Shown: positions 16,748 to 27,260 of the stretch, in pieces
Layout of the letters: the number at the start of each line of letters is the position of its first letter
How positions within the stretch are numbered: the stretch's first letter is position 1
NCBI RefSeq assembly: GCF_007559435.1
Contig: NZ_VMBP01000001.1
Coordinates: 186,001 to 250,000, forward strand
Length of the DNA stretch: 64,000 bases
Direction: 5' to 3'
DNA from: Ancylobacter moscoviensis
Lineage (GTDB): Bacteria; Pseudomonadota; Alphaproteobacteria; Rhizobiales; Xanthobacteraceae
Made by a program: the position numbers and the translations under genes
The notes under the pieces: generated by a model
Database searches by the model: none
Told to the model about the DNA's origin: nothing
The model's input: only the letters and a program-made list of their open reading frames with translations

Positions 16748-17839
16748 ATGAGCGAGACGCTGATCACCCTGCCCGCCGCCGACGGCTTCCGTATGCCCGC
16801 CGAATGGGAGCCGCATGCCGGCACCTGGATGATCTGGCCGGAGCGGCCGGACAACTGGCGGGAGGGTGCCGAGCCGGCGCAGAAGGCCTTTGTCGCCGTC
16901 GCCAGCGCCATTGCCCGCTTCGAGCCCGTCACCATGCTGGTCTCCGCCCGCCAGTGGCGGAACGCGCGCGAGATGCTGCCCGCCGCGGTGCGCGTGGTCG
17001 AGGCTTCCTCCGACGATTCCTGGTGCCGTGACTCGGGCGTGACCTTCGTCACCGATACCGGCGGCCGGCTGCGCGGCGTCGACTGGCAGTTCAATGCCTG
17101 GGGCGGTCTCTACAGCCCCTATGACCAGGACCAGCTCATCGCCGGCAAGATGCTGGAGATCGAGCGCGCACCCGGCTACGCGGCGCCGCTGGTGCTCGAG
17201 GGCGGTTCCATCCATGTGGACGGCGAGGGCACGGTGCTGACCACCGAGGAATGCCTGCTCAACCCAAACCGCAATTCCGACCTGTCGCGCGAGGAGATCG
17301 AGCAGCATCTCAGGGATTACCTCGGCGTCTCCAAGGTGCTGTGGCTCGGCGCCGGCCTCGTCGATGACGAGACCTCCGGCCATATCGACAACCTCGCCTG
17401 CTTCGTGCGCCCCGGCGTGGTGGCGCTGACCTGGTGCGAGGACCCGTCCGATCCGCAATACGCCATCTCGCGCGACGCCCATGAACGGCTGTCGCGGATG
17501 ACCGACGCGCGCGGGCGCAGCATCGAGATCGTCAAGCTGCCGCTTCCCGGACCGCTGTTCCGCACGGTCGAGGAAGCCATCGACATCGGCTCGCCTACCG
17601 GCACCATGTCGCGCGGCCTCGGCGAGCGGCTCGGCGCCTCCTATGCCAATTTCTACATTGGCAACGGCTTCGTGCTGATGCCGCTGCTCGACCCCGCACA
17701 TGACGGGGAGGCGCGCGCCATCCTCGCCCGGCTGTTCCCGGATCGGGAGGTGGTCGGCGTGGCGACGCACGAGATCATCCTCGGCGGCGGCAATATCCAC
17801 TGCATCACCCAGCAGCAGCCGGCCGGGACGCCCGGCTAG
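16748..17839 (+). CDS. aguA: Agmatine deiminase
   Basis: A 363-residue guanidine-modifying enzyme that converts agmatine to N-carbamoylputrescine. Family landmarks are MPAEWEPHAGTWMIWPERPD, RDSGVTFV, GGSIHVDGEGT and the catalytic Cys (about residue 352) in GGGNIHCITQQQP. The start ATG 16748 lies 19 nt after aguB. The frame stays open upstream inside aguB, but that part has no meaning. Confidence 0.94.
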   Translation: MSETLITLPAADGFRMPAEWEPHAGTWMIWPERPDNWREGAEPAQKAFVAVASAIARFEPVTMLVSARQWRNAREMLPAAVRVVEASSDDSWCRDSGVTFVTDTGGRLRGVDWQFNAWGGLYSPYDQDQLIAGKMLEIERAPGYAAPLVLEGGSIHVDGEGTVLTTEECLLNPNRNSDLSREEIEQHLRDYLGVSKVLWLGAGLVDDETSGHIDNLACFVRPGVVALTWCEDPSDPQYAISRDAHERLSRMTDARGRSIEIVKLPLPGPLFRTVEEAIDIGSPTGTMSRGLGERLGASYANFYIGNGFVLMPLLDPAHDGEARAILARLFPDREVVGVATHEIILGGGNIHCITQQQPAGTPG

Positions 17840-17863
17840 GCGGCGACAACCACACGTCGCTCA

Positions 17864-19918
17864 CTATTCGCCGGCTACGGAATGACCGGCCGGCGGCGAC
17901 GCCATCGCCCGACGGATCTGCTTCACCAGTTCCGGGACGATCAGCCGGGCACCGGCGCTCGAGAGATGGTCGTCGTCGAAATAGAACGACACGTCGCCCT
18001 CGGCATTGCGGCAACGGCCCTGCTTCGCGTCGCACAGAAGGTCGTACGGCCGGACGCGGAAGACATTGGGCCGGTCCACCGCATCGAAGACCGCCAGCAC
18101 GGCGCCATTGCGCCTGATGAAGGCGTCATACGACGTGGAGAGCGCGCCGCCCGGCTCTCCCTGCATCGCCAGCCGGGCGGCGCGCTGCGGCACGTTCCAG
18201 CCGGCTTCGGGAATGGGATAGACCAGCACGACGCTCATCCGGTCGGCGACGGATTCCACCGCGCCCTTCAGCGCCCCCATGACACGGTCGCGACGGCCGG
18301 CCTCGGGCAGCCCGCCGTCACGAGCCTCCAGCACATCGAGGCGCGCCGCCATGTTGGTCTCCACCCCGCCCTCGCCATTGTCGAAGCCGGCCGCATCGAC
18401 ATAGGCGGCAAAGCGCGAGGTGAGCACGACAGCCTTCGCGCCGATCGCCTGCGCGAAATCCAGCATGGCGCGGTTGTACTCGTCGCAGGCATGCCACTTC
18501 GTCCGGTCGGCGCGGTAGAAACCGGGAAGGCCGATGCAGCCGGTGTAGGAGACGGCGTAGGAAGAGATGCCCGCGCGCCGCAGCGCCTCCTGCGCCTCCT
18601 GCGAGATCGCCCCGGAATGGCTGTCGCCGATGAACACGACATCGGCCTTGCCGCCGACCATGTAGTCCGCGCAGCCCGGCGCGGGCTGGACCTCCAGCCG
18701 GTGCAGCTCGTTGAAGGAGCAGGTGCCGGAAACGTCATAGCCGTTCCAGTCGGTCTCGTAGCGCAGCAGCGCCACTGCCCGTTCCGGCAGGCGGAAGGGC
18801 GCGCCGTCCGCGAAATAGCCGAACGCCCCGAAGGCGACGAGCAGGGCGGAAGCCCCGGCTGCGGCGCCGAAGAGGCTCCTGCGCGGGATGCTCCGCGCGA
18901 CATTGCCGGAGCGGAACGGTCTCTCGACGAACCGCCAGCTCAGATAGGCGAGGCCGAGCGTTGCGATCGACAACATCAGCATGAGCCCCGGCCCCGGCGC
19001 GTCGAGGCTGCGGATGCGCGCGAAGGCGAAGAGCGGCTGATGCCAGAGATAGGCGCTGTAGCTGATCAGCCCGAGCCCCACGAGCGGCCGGGAGGCCAGC
19101 ACACGCCCGGCGGGGGTGGAAGGCGCGGCGAACAGGATGATGAGCGCGGCCCCGCCGACCGGGACGAGAGCGTAGAGCGAGGGAAAGGGCGTCGTCGCGT
19201 CATAGGCGAGGACCGCGAAGACGATCATCCCCAACCCGAGAAGCGACAACGCCGCATTGGGCCGGGGCGCCCGCCCGTGCATCGCCAGCGCGCACAGCGC
19301 TCCCGCTCCCAGCTCCCAGGCGCGCGACTGGATGAGATAGAAATTCGCCTCCGGATGATTGCGCCAGCCATGCTCGGCAAGGCCCAGGCTCACCAGCGAA
19401 ATCACCGCGACGCCCGCCACCGCCCGTCGCCGGCCGAGGCGCCAGAGCAGAAGCAGCAACAGCGGGAACAGGATGTAGAACTGTTCCTCGACCGCCAGGC
19501 TCCAGGTGTGCAGCAGCGGCTTGTCCTCCGCCACCGCCGAGAAATAGCCGGTCTCGCGCCAGAACAGGATGTTCGAGACGAACAGTGCCACCGCCCCCAC
19601 CGACAAGGCGAAGCCCTCGAACTGCGAGGGCAGCATCCACATCCAGGCGAAGGGGATGCAGGCCGCGACCACGAAGAACAGCGCCGGAAGGATGCGCCGG
19701 GCGCGGCGCTCGTAGAAGCGCGCGAGGGAGAAGGAGCCCTGCTCCAGCTCGCCGGCAAGGATGCTGGTGATGAGATAGCCGCTGATGACGAAGAACACGT
19801 CGACGCCGACGAAACCGCCGGAGAAGCGCGAGAACCCCGCATGGAACAGGATAACGGGGAGAACCGCGACGGCCCTCAGGCCGTCGATCTCGGGTCGGTA
19901 TCGCATGAACGAGGTCAT
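17864..19918 (-). CDS. Acyltransferase 3 family membrane protein with C-terminal SGNH domain (OafA-like)
   Basis: A 684-residue protein with two domains. The first ~370 residues are the Acyltransferase 3 membrane domain with about ten hydrophobic helices, beginning YRPEIDGLRAVAVLPVILFHAG, with the FFVISGYLIT, FYERRARRILPAL and LAVEEQFYILFP motifs. The last ~300 residues are an SGNH hydrolase-like domain with the block I Ser in VVFIGDSHSG and the Asp-His pair in DDDHLSSAGARL. Such proteins O-acetylate surface polysaccharides or peptidoglycan. It stands alone, convergent with aguA. The acceptor is unknown. Confidence 0.92.
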   Translation of the reverse strand: MTSFMRYRPEIDGLRAVAVLPVILFHAGFSRFSGGFVGVDVFFVISGYLITSILAGELEQGSFSLARFYERRARRILPALFFVVAACIPFAWMWMLPSQFEGFALSVGAVALFVSNILFWRETGYFSAVAEDKPLLHTWSLAVEEQFYILFPLLLLLLWRLGRRRAVAGVAVISLVSLGLAEHGWRNHPEANFYLIQSRAWELGAGALCALAMHGRAPRPNAALSLLGLGMIVFAVLAYDATTPFPSLYALVPVGGAALIILFAAPSTPAGRVLASRPLVGLGLISYSAYLWHQPLFAFARIRSLDAPGPGLMLMLSIATLGLAYLSWRFVERPFRSGNVARSIPRRSLFGAAAGASALLVAFGAFGYFADGAPFRLPERAVALLRYETDWNGYDVSGTCSFNELHRLEVQPAPGCADYMVGGKADVVFIGDSHSGAISQEAQEALRRAGISSYAVSYTGCIGLPGFYRADRTKWHACDEYNRAMLDFAQAIGAKAVVLTSRFAAYVDAAGFDNGEGGVETNMAARLDVLEARDGGLPEAGRRDRVMGALKGAVESVADRMSVVLVYPIPEAGWNVPQRAARLAMQGEPGGALSTSYDAFIRRNGAVLAVFDAVDRPNVFRVRPYDLLCDAKQGRCRNAEGDVSFYFDDDHLSSAGARLIVPELVKQIRRAMASPPAGHSVAGE

Positions 19919-19974
19919 CCGGCGGCGCGCTTCGGGCGGACCTTATTGCGCCGCGCGCGCCCCGCCAACCCGCC

Positions 19975-21036
19975 CTAGGCGACCGTGATCGACGGCTCGC
20001 CGGCGCGCGCGCGCCCGATGATGGCGGCCTTATCGTAGCCGGCGGCGCGGATCTGCTGGAGCACGCGCGTTGCGGCTTCGGGAGCGCAGGCGACGAGCAG
20101 GCCGCCGGAGGTCTGCGGGTCGGTGAGCAGATGACGGCGCCAGTCCGGCAGGTCGGTCGGCAGGCGCACCGCCTCGCCATAGCTCGCCCAGTTGCGGTGC
20201 GAGGCCCCGGTCACGTGGCCGGCCCGCGCCAGCGCGCCGGCCTCGTCGAGCAGCGGCAGCGCCTCCGCCTCGATCTCAAGCGCGAGGCCGGAGCCACGCG
20301 CCATCTCCAGCCCGTGGCCGAGAATGCCGAAGCCGGTCACGTCGGTCACGGCGTGCACCTGCGCGTCCTTGCCGAGCTCGGTGCCGATGCGGTTGAGCTT
20401 CGTCATGGAACCGATCATCTCCGCATAGGCGGGCGGAGGCAGCGCCTCCTTCTTGAAGGCGGCGGAATAGATCCCGACACCCAGCGCCTTGGTGAGGATC
20501 AGCACGTCGCCGGCCTCGGCCGTGCTGTTCTTGCGGATGGTTTCCGGCTTCGCCGTGCCGATGACCGCGAGGCCATAGATCGGCTCGGGCGCGTCGATCG
20601 AATGGCCGCCCGCCACCGGAATGCCGGCCTCGGCGGCGATCGAGGCGCCGCCCTTCAGGATCTCGCGCACCATCGCCGGCTCCAGCTTGCCGAGCGGCAT
20701 GCCGAGAATCGCCAGCGCCAGCAACGGCTTGCCGCCCATCGCATAGACGTCGGAGATCGCGTTGGTGGCGGCGATGCGGCCGAACTCGAAGGGATCGTCC
20801 ACCATCGGCATGAAGAAGTCGGTCGTGGCGATCAGGCAGGTCTCGTCGTCGAGCTGCCAGACCGCCGCGTCGTCGCCGGTCTCCGTTCCGACCAGCAGAC
20901 GCTCGAACGGCGAGCCCGGGGGCTGCTCCGACAGCAACTCCCGCAGCACCGAGGGCGCCAGCTTGCAGCCGCAGCCGCCGCCATGCGCAAGGCTGGTCAG
21001 GCGGAAGGGGGTGGGTTCAGCGGGCTTGTCGAGCAT
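19975..21036 (-). CDS. selD: Selenide, water dikinase (selenophosphate synthetase)
   Basis: A 353-residue enzyme that makes selenophosphate from selenide and ATP, the donor for SelA. The N-terminal loop [13 protein letters not shown] carries the catalytic Cys and Lys; the position is Cys here, not selenocysteine. ATP-binding landmarks are [32 protein letters not shown] and [18 protein letters not shown] chose ATG 21036, which has a GGAGAC site before it; a longer frame to 21099 runs into a REP-like repeat. It supplies the fdoG/selAB locus at 23-32 kb although transcribed the other way. Confidence 0.95.
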   Translation of the reverse strand: MLDKPAEPTPFRLTSLAHGGGCGCKLAPSVLRELLSEQPPGSPFERLLVGTETGDDAAVWQLDDETCLIATTDFFMPMVDDPFEFGRIAATNAISDVYAMGGKPLLALAILGMPLGKLEPAMVREILKGGASIAAEAGIPVAGGHSIDAPEPIYGLAVIGTAKPETIRKNSTAEAGDVLILTKALGVGIYSAAFKKEALPPPAYAEMIGSMTKLNRIGTELGKDAQVHAVTDVTGFGILGHGLEMARGSGLALEIEAEALPLLDEAGALARAGHVTGASHRNWASYGEAVRLPTDLPDWRRHLLTDPQTSGGLLVACAPEAATRVLQQIRAAGYDKAAIIGRARAGEPSITVA

Positions 21037-21072
21037 GGAAGTCTCCTGCTGGGCGGCCTCTCTTCGGAACGC

Positions 21073-21159
21073 CGTCATGCCCGGCCTGATGCCGGGCATC
21101 CACGACTTGGCCGTTGCCGAGAGAAGGCGTGGATGGCCGGGACAAGCCCGGCCATGACG
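21073..21159. repeat. REP-like imperfect palindromic element
   Basis: The unit runs from cgtcatgcccggcc to ggccatgacg. Each end forms its own stem (cccggcctgatgccggg; ccgggacaagcccgg), and the outer ends pair with each other. This architecture is the abundant intergenic repeat of many Rhizobiales genomes. It sits between selD and the transglutaminase-like gene, both on the minus strand, and may act as an mRNA stabiliser or transcriptional brake. Confidence 0.8.
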
Positions 21160-21173
21160 ACCGTAGAGATGGC

Positions 21174-22319
21174 TTACGCCGAAATCTCGCTGGCCTTGAT
21201 CGTGTACTTGAACGTGTCCGGGTCGAGGCAGTCATGGCGCAGGCTCGCCACCTCGGCCTGCGGATACATGAGAAAGCCGAGCTTCGGCCCGTTCGAGCCC
21301 GGCAGGGCGATGTCATGGCCGTCATTATAGGCCAGCCAGTTGCCCTCCCAGGAGCCGAACAGCGCCTTGCGCGCGGCCAGCACCTTGGCGTCGTCCATCG
21401 GGTTCTTCCCCGGCGGCTCCTCCAGCACGACCTTGCGCACATCCGCCGGATCGGTGGCGACCCAGCCGAAGCCGTCGAGCCACACCTCGGCGCGGCAGTG
21501 CTGCGCCTTGGAGATGGTCGGCGAATTCGCGCCGAGGCTCTTGTAGCCGAAGGCGGAGGGGGCGACGCGGATGCCGTAGAGGTCGCGCGCGGGAATGCCG
21601 GCGGCGCGCACGAGGCCGACGAACAGCGCGTTCAGATCGGCGCACTTGCCGCCGAGGTTGCCGCTCGCCAGCAGCGAGGCCACATCGCCAGTACCGCAGC
21701 CGCGCGTGGCGGCGTTGCGATAGGTGTTCTCCACCACCCATTCGTAAATGGCACGCGTCTTCTCGACATCGCTCGTCTTGCCGGCGGTGATCTTGTCGGA
21801 GGTCACCTTCACGATGCCGTCAACCGGGATGAGGTCGGTCGCCTTGAGGAAGGCGGCGCGCTCCTCGGCGGAAAGCGGAGCCGGCGTGCCGGGCTTGGAG
21901 AAGTCGGTCGCGCGGTCGCGGGTGGAGAATTTGGAGACGATCTCCACCGTCGGGCTCGCCTCGCCCTCGGCCCATACGAGATGCAGCATCTCGGCCCCGT
22001 AATGCGGGTCCTTCTCCACCTTGGCGGTGGCGGCGTTGGTCTTCCAGGTGCTCTCGCCCGGCTTGAACCAGTCGGCCGCCGTGTAAGACGGCAGCGGCAC
22101 CCAGGCCTGCGCCGGGCCGGCCTTGCCGTCGACCGGCGCCACATCGAGCGTGGTCACGACCTCGAAATTCCGCCACTTGCCGGGCGAGGGAGCGAAGACG
22201 GCAACCGGCGCCGCCGCCTGCGCAAACGCCTGATGCGGAACCGCGGCGGCGACGGCGGCGAGCGCCGCGCCGGCTTTGAGGAATTCTCGGCGAGAGGTCA
22301 TGTTGTTGTTCCCGATCAT
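21174..22319 (-). CDS. Tat-exported transglutaminase-like protein
   Basis: A 381-residue protein. [20 protein letters not shown] is a twin-arginine signal (SRREFL core). The Transglut_core domain shows the catalytic Cys in [21 protein letters not shown], the His in [13 protein letters not shown] and the Asp in VATDPADV. The family acts as periplasmic protease or transglutaminase-like enzymes of largely unknown substrate. The ATG at 22319 overlaps the stop of the thioredoxin-like gene (ATGA); the ATG at 22301, which begins the Tat motif, is an alternative start. Confidence 0.88.
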   Translation of the reverse strand: MIGNNNMTSRREFLKAGAALAAVAAAVPHQAFAQAAAPVAVFAPSPGKWRNFEVVTTLDVAPVDGKAGPAQAWVPLPSYTAADWFKPGESTWKTNAATAKVEKDPHYGAEMLHLVWAEGEASPTVEIVSKFSTRDRATDFSKPGTPAPLSAEERAAFLKATDLIPVDGIVKVTSDKITAGKTSDVEKTRAIYEWVVENTYRNAATRGCGTGDVASLLASGNLGGKCADLNALFVGLVRAAGIPARDLYGIRVAPSAFGYKSLGANSPTISKAQHCRAEVWLDGFGWVATDPADVRKVVLEEPPGKNPMDDAKVLAARKALFGSWEGNWLAYNDGHDIALPGSNGPKLGFLMYPQAEVASLRHDCLDPDTFKYTIKASEISA

Positions 22320-22888
22320 TCGTTGAGAGGCGGCAGCGTGCCCGCAACGGGCGCATCCGCCGGGTTGGCGAGGCTTTCGATCAGCGACAGGGCGGCCGGG
22401 TCGTTCCAGTCGACCGGCCCGCCGGCATAGAGGCGCACCGCATGCGAGGCGTCGAGCACGAAGCTGGCCGGCAGGACCGACACCTTCCATGCCTTCATGG
22501 CGCTCCGGTCCTCGTCCAGCAGGACGGGGAAGGGAACCGGGCTCGCGTCGAAGAAGCGCCGGACGCGCAGTTCCGGCTCGCCGACATCCACCGCGAGCAG
22601 GGTCGCCGGCAGGCTGCCCGATGCCCCGTCCTTCCAGGACCCGACGAGGCGGGACAGGCCGGCCATCTCCTCGCGGCAGGGCTCGCACCATGTCGCGAAG
22701 AAGTGAACGACGACAACCCTGCCTTGCAGCGCACCAAGCTCCGCCGGACCGCCGCGGAGCGTCGGCAGGGCGAGCGCCGGCGCCGCGCTCCCGATCGGCA
22801 GAGGCGGGTCGGAGGCGGCCGACGCCGCGCCTCCCGGCGCCAGCGACGCAAGGGAAGAGAGCGCGATCGCGGAAAGGTGGCGGAACAT
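22316..22888 (-). CDS. TlpA/ResA-like periplasmic thioredoxin
   Basis: A 190-residue protein from ATG 22888; an upstream in-frame ATG at 22921 is possible. MFRHLSAIALSSLASLAPGGAASA is a signal peptide. The redox centre is VVVHFFATWCEPCREEM (CxxC), and SVLPASFVLD supplies the cis-Pro loop. It is the first gene of a minus-strand pair with the transglutaminase-like gene and may keep thiols of that protein or of nearby metalloenzymes reduced. The partner is inferred from context only. Confidence 0.87.
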   Translation of the reverse strand: MFRHLSAIALSSLASLAPGGAASAASDPPLPIGSAAPALALPTLRGGPAELGALQGRVVVVHFFATWCEPCREEMAGLSRLVGSWKDGASGSLPATLLAVDVGEPELRVRRFFDASPVPFPVLLDEDRSAMKAWKVSVLPASFVLDASHAVRLYAGGPVDWNDPAALSLIESLANPADAPVAGTLPPLNE

Positions 22889-22957
22889 GCCCCGGCACGC
22901 GGGAGCTTGATGCACAAACATCGTGCGCGATGCTGCGACGAGCCCGCGAAATCGTCA

Positions 22958-22967
22958 ATCGGCCGAT
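22958..22967. promoter_or_regulatory. 10-bp palindrome atcggccgat, distal copy
   Basis: The same palindrome occurs again at 23121-23130 inside the fdoG leader, 163 bp downstream. The pair flanks the fdoG promoter and may be a regulator site; this is inference. Confidence 0.35.
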
Positions 22968-23074
22968 CGGCGAAGCAGATGGCTATTGCGGCGCAGCATT
23001 TCCAAACCGCACGGCATCATGCCGAATGGCTTGGAAAGACACGGTTTTTTGTCCGCCCTCCACCTTTCGTCGGT

Positions 23075-23103
23075 TTGACATTGGACAAGCTAAAAAATAG
23101 CCT
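23075..23103 (+). promoter_or_regulatory. Probable sigma-70-type promoter of fdoG
   Basis: TTGACA (23075-23080) is followed after 17 nt by TAGCCT (23098-23103), and the patch is AT-rich compared with its surroundings. The expected transcript start near 23110 gives a leader of about 50 nt. Confidence 0.55.
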
Positions 23104-23113
23104 AGCGATTGGA

Positions 23114-23137
23114 GAAGCCTATCGGCCGATGGGCTTC
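23114..23137 (+). promoter_or_regulatory. 24-nt palindrome in the fdoG leader
   Basis: gaagcctatcgg is followed directly by ccgatgggcttc, its reverse complement but for one G/A change that still allows a G-U pair. It lies downstream of the predicted -10 and 25 nt before the fdoG ATG. It could be an operator or a 5' leader hairpin. Confidence 0.5.
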
Positions 23138-23162
23138 GCGGAGGTAGTTTCGGAGGGCCTCG

Positions 23163-26100
23163 ATGAATATGGAGCTCTCGCGCCGTACGTTCCTGAAAAC
23201 GTCGGGTGCGGGGATCGCGGGTACGACGCTGGGAGCCTTCGGGTTCGGCGAGGCGGAGGCGGCGGTGGCCTCCTTCATCAAGCCGTTCCATCTGGTGAAC
23301 ACGACGGAAGCGCGAAACACCTGCACCTACTGTTCGGTGGCCTGCGGCATCATCATCTATTCCAAGGGCGACCTGAAGAAGGGCGAGAAGGCCGACATCA
23401 TCCACATCGAGGGTGACGCCGACCATCCGACCAACCGCGGCACTCTGTGCCCGAAGGGCGCGGCCCTGCGCGACATCGTGAAGTCCGAGCAGCGCCTCAC
23501 CCAGCCGATGGTGCGCAAGGCCGGCTCCGACAAATTCGAGCCGATCTCGTGGGAAGCCGCGCTCGACAAGATCGCCCGCGCGATGAAGGACGACCGCGAC
23601 GCCAATTTCGTCGCCACCAACAAGGACGGCGTGACGGTCAACCGGTGGACCACCACCGGCATGCTGGCGGCCTCCGCCACGACGAACGAGACGGCCTTCG
23701 CCACCTACAAGGTGGTCCGAAGCACAGGAATGCTGGTCTTCGACAACCAAGCGCGTGTCTGACACGGCCCGACGGTGGCGAGTCTCGCCCCAACTTTTGG
23801 CCGTGGAGCAATGACCAACTCGTGGACCGACATTCGGAACACGGACCTCGTCGTCATCATGGGCGGCAATGCCGCCGAAGCACATCCGTGCGGATTCAAA
23901 TGGGTCACGGAGGCGAAAGCCAACCGGGGCGCGAAGCTGATCGTCGTCGATCCGCGCTACACGCGCTCGGCGTCGGTGGCGGATTATTACGCGCCGATCC
24001 GCCAGGGCACCGACATCGCCTTCCTGCTGGGCGTGATCAACTACTGCATCCAGAACGACAAGGTGCAGTGGGAGTACACCAAGGCCTTCACCAACGCGGC
24101 CTACCTCGTGAAGGAGGGCTTCGCCTATCAGGACGGCCTGTTCACCGGCTATGACGAGGGCAAGCGCGACTACAACAAGGACAGCTGGGACTACGAGATC
24201 GGGCCGGACGGCTATGCCGTGGTCGACGAGACGCTGCAGAATCCGCGCTGCGTGTGGAACCTGCTGAAGCAGCACGTCGCCACCTACACGCCCGAGCTGG
24301 TCGAGCGCATCTGCGGCACGCCGAAGGACAAGTTCCTGAAGGTGGCGGAGATGATCGCCGAGTGCTCCTCGCCCACCAAGGCGATGACCTCGATGTATGC
24401 GCTCGGCTGGACCCAGCATTCCAAGGGCTCGCAGAACATCCGCACCATGGCGATGCTGCAGCTCATCCTGGGCAATATCGGCATTCGCGGCGGCGGCATG
24501 AACGCCCTGCGCGGCCACTCCAACATCCAGGGGCTGACCGACGTCGGGCTCATGTCCAACATGCTGCCCGGCTACCTCAACCTGCCCACGGAGAAGGAGG
24601 CGGACCTCGCCACCTACATGTCGACCCGCGGCTTCAAGCCGTTGCGGCCGAACCAGATGAGCTACTGGCAGAACTATCGGAAATTCTTCGTCAGCTTCCA
24701 GAAGTCCATGTTCGGACCGGCGGCCACGGCGGAGAACGACTGGGCCTACGACTACCTGCCGAAGCTCGATGTCGCCTTCTACGACATCCTGCGCGCCTTC
24801 GAATTGATGAACCAGGGCAAGATGAACCTCTACATCTGCCAGGGCTTCAATCCGTTCCAGGCCTTCCCGAACCGGGGCAAGCTCGCCAAGGGCCTCGCCA
24901 AGCTCAAGCTGCTCGTGATCATGGACCCGCTCCAGACCGAGACGGCCCGCTTCTGGGAGGACCACGGCGTCTACAACAAGGTGGATCCGTCCGACATCCA
25001 GACGGAAGTGCTCCAGCTGCCCACGACCTGCTTCGCGGAGGACGAGGGCTCGCTGGTCAATTCCGGCCGCTGGCTTCAGTGGCACTGGCCGGGTGGCTCG
25101 CCTCCGGGCGAGGCCCGCACCGACGTGTGGATCATGTCGCAGATCTTCCTGCGGCTGAGGGAAATGTACCGCAAGGAAGGCGGCCCCTTCCCCGACCCGA
25201 TCCTCAACCTGCACTGGCCCTACAAGGACGAGAACGAGCCGACCGCCGAGGAGCTCGCCAAGGAGCTCAACGGCTACGTCGTCTCGGACGTCGCGGACCC
25301 GAACGACCCGACCAAGAAGCTGCTCGAGGCCGGCAAGCAGGTGTCCGGCTTCGGCGTGCTGCGCGACGACGGCTCCACCGCGTGCGGCTGCTGGATCTAT
25401 TCCGGCTGCTTCACCGAGGCCGGCAACATGATGGCGCGCCGGGACAATTCCGACCCGGACGACACCGGCGCCTACCTCAAATGGTCGTTCGCCTGGCCGG
25501 CGAACCGGCGCATCATCTACAATCGCGCCTCCTGCGACCTCGACGGCAAGCCGTGGGATCCCTCACGCAAGCTGATCGAGTGGGACGGGTCGAAATGGAC
25601 CGGCTACGACGTGCCGGACATCGCCCCGACCGCCAAGCCGCGCGACGTCGGCCCGTTCATCATGAACCCGGAGGGTGTGTCGCGCCTCTTCGCGCGCAAG
25701 ATGATGCGCGACGGGCCGTTCCCGGTGCACTACGAGCCGTTCGAAAGCCCGGTCGCCAACCTGATCGCCCCGAAGATCGTGGGCAACCCGGTGGCGCGCG
25801 TGTTCCCGGACGACTGGAAGCAGTTCGCCGAGACCGCCTCGCCGGACTTCCCCTACGCGGCGACCTCCTACCGTCTCACCGAGCATTTCCACTACTGGAC
25901 CAAGAACAACCATGTGAACGCGGTCCTGCAGCCGGAACAGTTCGTCGAGATCTCCGAGGAACTCGCGAAGGAGAAGGGCATCGCGCTGGGCGGCTGGGTG
26001 CGGGTGTGGTCGAAGCGCGGCGAGATCCTCGCCAAGGCGGTCGTCACCAAGCGCATCAAGCCGATGACGATCGACGGCAAGACGGTCCACGTGGTCGGCA

Positions 26101-26249
26101 TCCCCATCCACTGGGGCTTCATCGGCGCCGCGCGCAAGGGCTTCCCGGCGAACGTGCTCACCCCCTTCGTGGGCGACGCGAACATCGAGACGCCCGAGTT
26201 CAAGGCGTTTCTCGTCAACATCGAAGCGTCCACCGGTCCGGTGGCTTAA
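23163..26249 (+). CDS. fdoG: Selenocysteine-containing formate dehydrogenase, catalytic alpha subunit (FdoG/FdnG type)
   Basis: A 1028-residue subunit including selenocysteine at codon 200 (TGA 23760-23762). It oxidises formate to CO2 in the periplasm and passes electrons to FdoH. The Tat signal is LSRRTFLKTSG. The [4Fe-4S] Cys motif is CTYCSVACG...GTLCPKG. Around the UGA the protein reads NQARV-Sec-HGPTVASLAPTFGRG, as in Escherichia coli FdnG/FdoG (Sec196). The frame continues unbroken for another 829 codons. A SECIS hairpin directly follows the UGA. A plain reading would wrongly split it into two genes. An AGGGAGG site and fdoH follow after 15 nt. Confidence 0.97.
23763..23805 (+). promoter_or_regulatory. 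Bacterial SECIS element in fdoG mRNA
   Basis: Directly after the UGA, cacggcc (23763-23769) pairs perfectly with ggccgtg (23799-23805). The apical part ggcga/tcgcc (23777-23781 with 23785-23789) closes a GUC loop. Layout and loop GU match the E. coli fdhF/fdnG SECIS hairpins bound by the C-terminal domain of SelB. Confidence 0.88.
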
Positions 26250-26264
26250 GAGGGAGGCGGCACG

Positions 26265-27260
26265 ATGTTTCCACCGATTCCGAACCCGTCCGTCTCCCCC
26301 GACGCCGCCGTCCAACGTTTCGGCGAGAAGGACATCATGCGGCGTTCCGCCTCCGAGGTGACGCCGCCAGCCGAGCGGCTCACCGAGGTCGCGAAGCTGA
26401 TCGACGTCACCAAGTGCATCGGCTGCAAGGCCTGCCAGGCGGCGTGCCTCGAATGGAACAACCTCCACGAGGAGATCGGCTTCAACCACGGGGTCTACAC
26501 CAACCCCATGGACCTGACGCCGGACACCTTCACGCTGATGCGCTTCACCGAGTGGGTGAACCCCGAGACCGACAATCTCGAATGGCTCATCCGCAAGGAC
26601 GGCTGCATGCACTGCGAGGATCCGGGCTGCCTCAAGGCCTGCCCGGCGCCCGGCGCCATCGTGCAGTACTCGAACGGCATCGTCGATTTCCAGCACGAGA
26701 ACTGCATCGGCTGCGGCTACTGCATCAAGGGCTGCCCCTTCAACATCCCGCGCATCTCGAAGGTCGATCACACGGCCTACAAGTGCACGCTGTGCTCGGA
26801 CCGCGTGGCGGTGGGCCAGGGCCCGGCCTGCCAGAAGGCGTGCCCGACCCAGGCCATCGTCTTCGGCACCAAGGACGAGATGAAGGAGTGGGCCGACTTC
26901 CGCATCAAGGACCTGAAGTCGCGCGGCTTCGAGAACGCCGGCCTCTATGATCCGCAGGGAGTGGGCGGCACCCACGTCATGTACGTGCTGCACCACGCCG
27001 ACACGCCGTCCATCTATGCCGGCCTGCCCGACAATCCGCGCATCTCGCCGATCGTCGATGCATGGAAGGGCGTGACGAAATATGTCGGCCTGGCGGTGAT
27101 GGGCTTCGCCGCGGCGGCGGGCTTCCTGCATTATGTCGTCGCCGGACCGAACAAGGTCTCGGAGGAGGACGAGGAGAACGCCGAGAGGCTCACCGAGGGC
27201 AAGGCGCCCCCGCCGCCCGAGCCGACGCAGGGCCATACGCAACACGGGAGTACGCCATGA
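26265..27260 (+). CDS. fdoH: Formate dehydrogenase iron-sulfur beta subunit
   Basis: A 331-residue electron-transfer subunit carrying four [4Fe-4S] clusters. Cys motifs seen in order are [37 protein letters not shown] and CTLCSDR...CQKACP. A single membrane anchor ([22 protein letters not shown]) lies near residue 270-290 with a cytoplasmic acidic tail, as in FdnH. It links periplasmic FdoG to the membrane cytochrome FdoI. An AGGGAGG site precedes the ATG. Confidence 0.96.
   Translation: MFPPIPNPSVSPDAAVQRFGEKDIMRRSASEVTPPAERLTEVAKLIDVTKCIGCKACQAACLEWNNLHEEIGFNHGVYTNPMDLTPDTFTLMRFTEWVNPETDNLEWLIRKDGCMHCEDPGCLKACPAPGAIVQYSNGIVDFQHENCIGCGYCIKGCPFNIPRISKVDHTAYKCTLCSDRVAVGQGPACQKACPTQAIVFGTKDEMKEWADFRIKDLKSRGFENAGLYDPQGVGGTHVMYVLHHADTPSIYAGLPDNPRISPIVDAWKGVTKYVGLAVMGFAAAAGFLHYVVAGPNKVSEEDEENAERLTEGKAPPPPEPTQGHTQHGSTP

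Noticed and set aside
23760-23762. Nonsense mutation making fdoG a pseudogene
   Set aside because: The context matches the Sec codon of FdnG/FdoG, a SECIS follows and all Sec factors are encoded.
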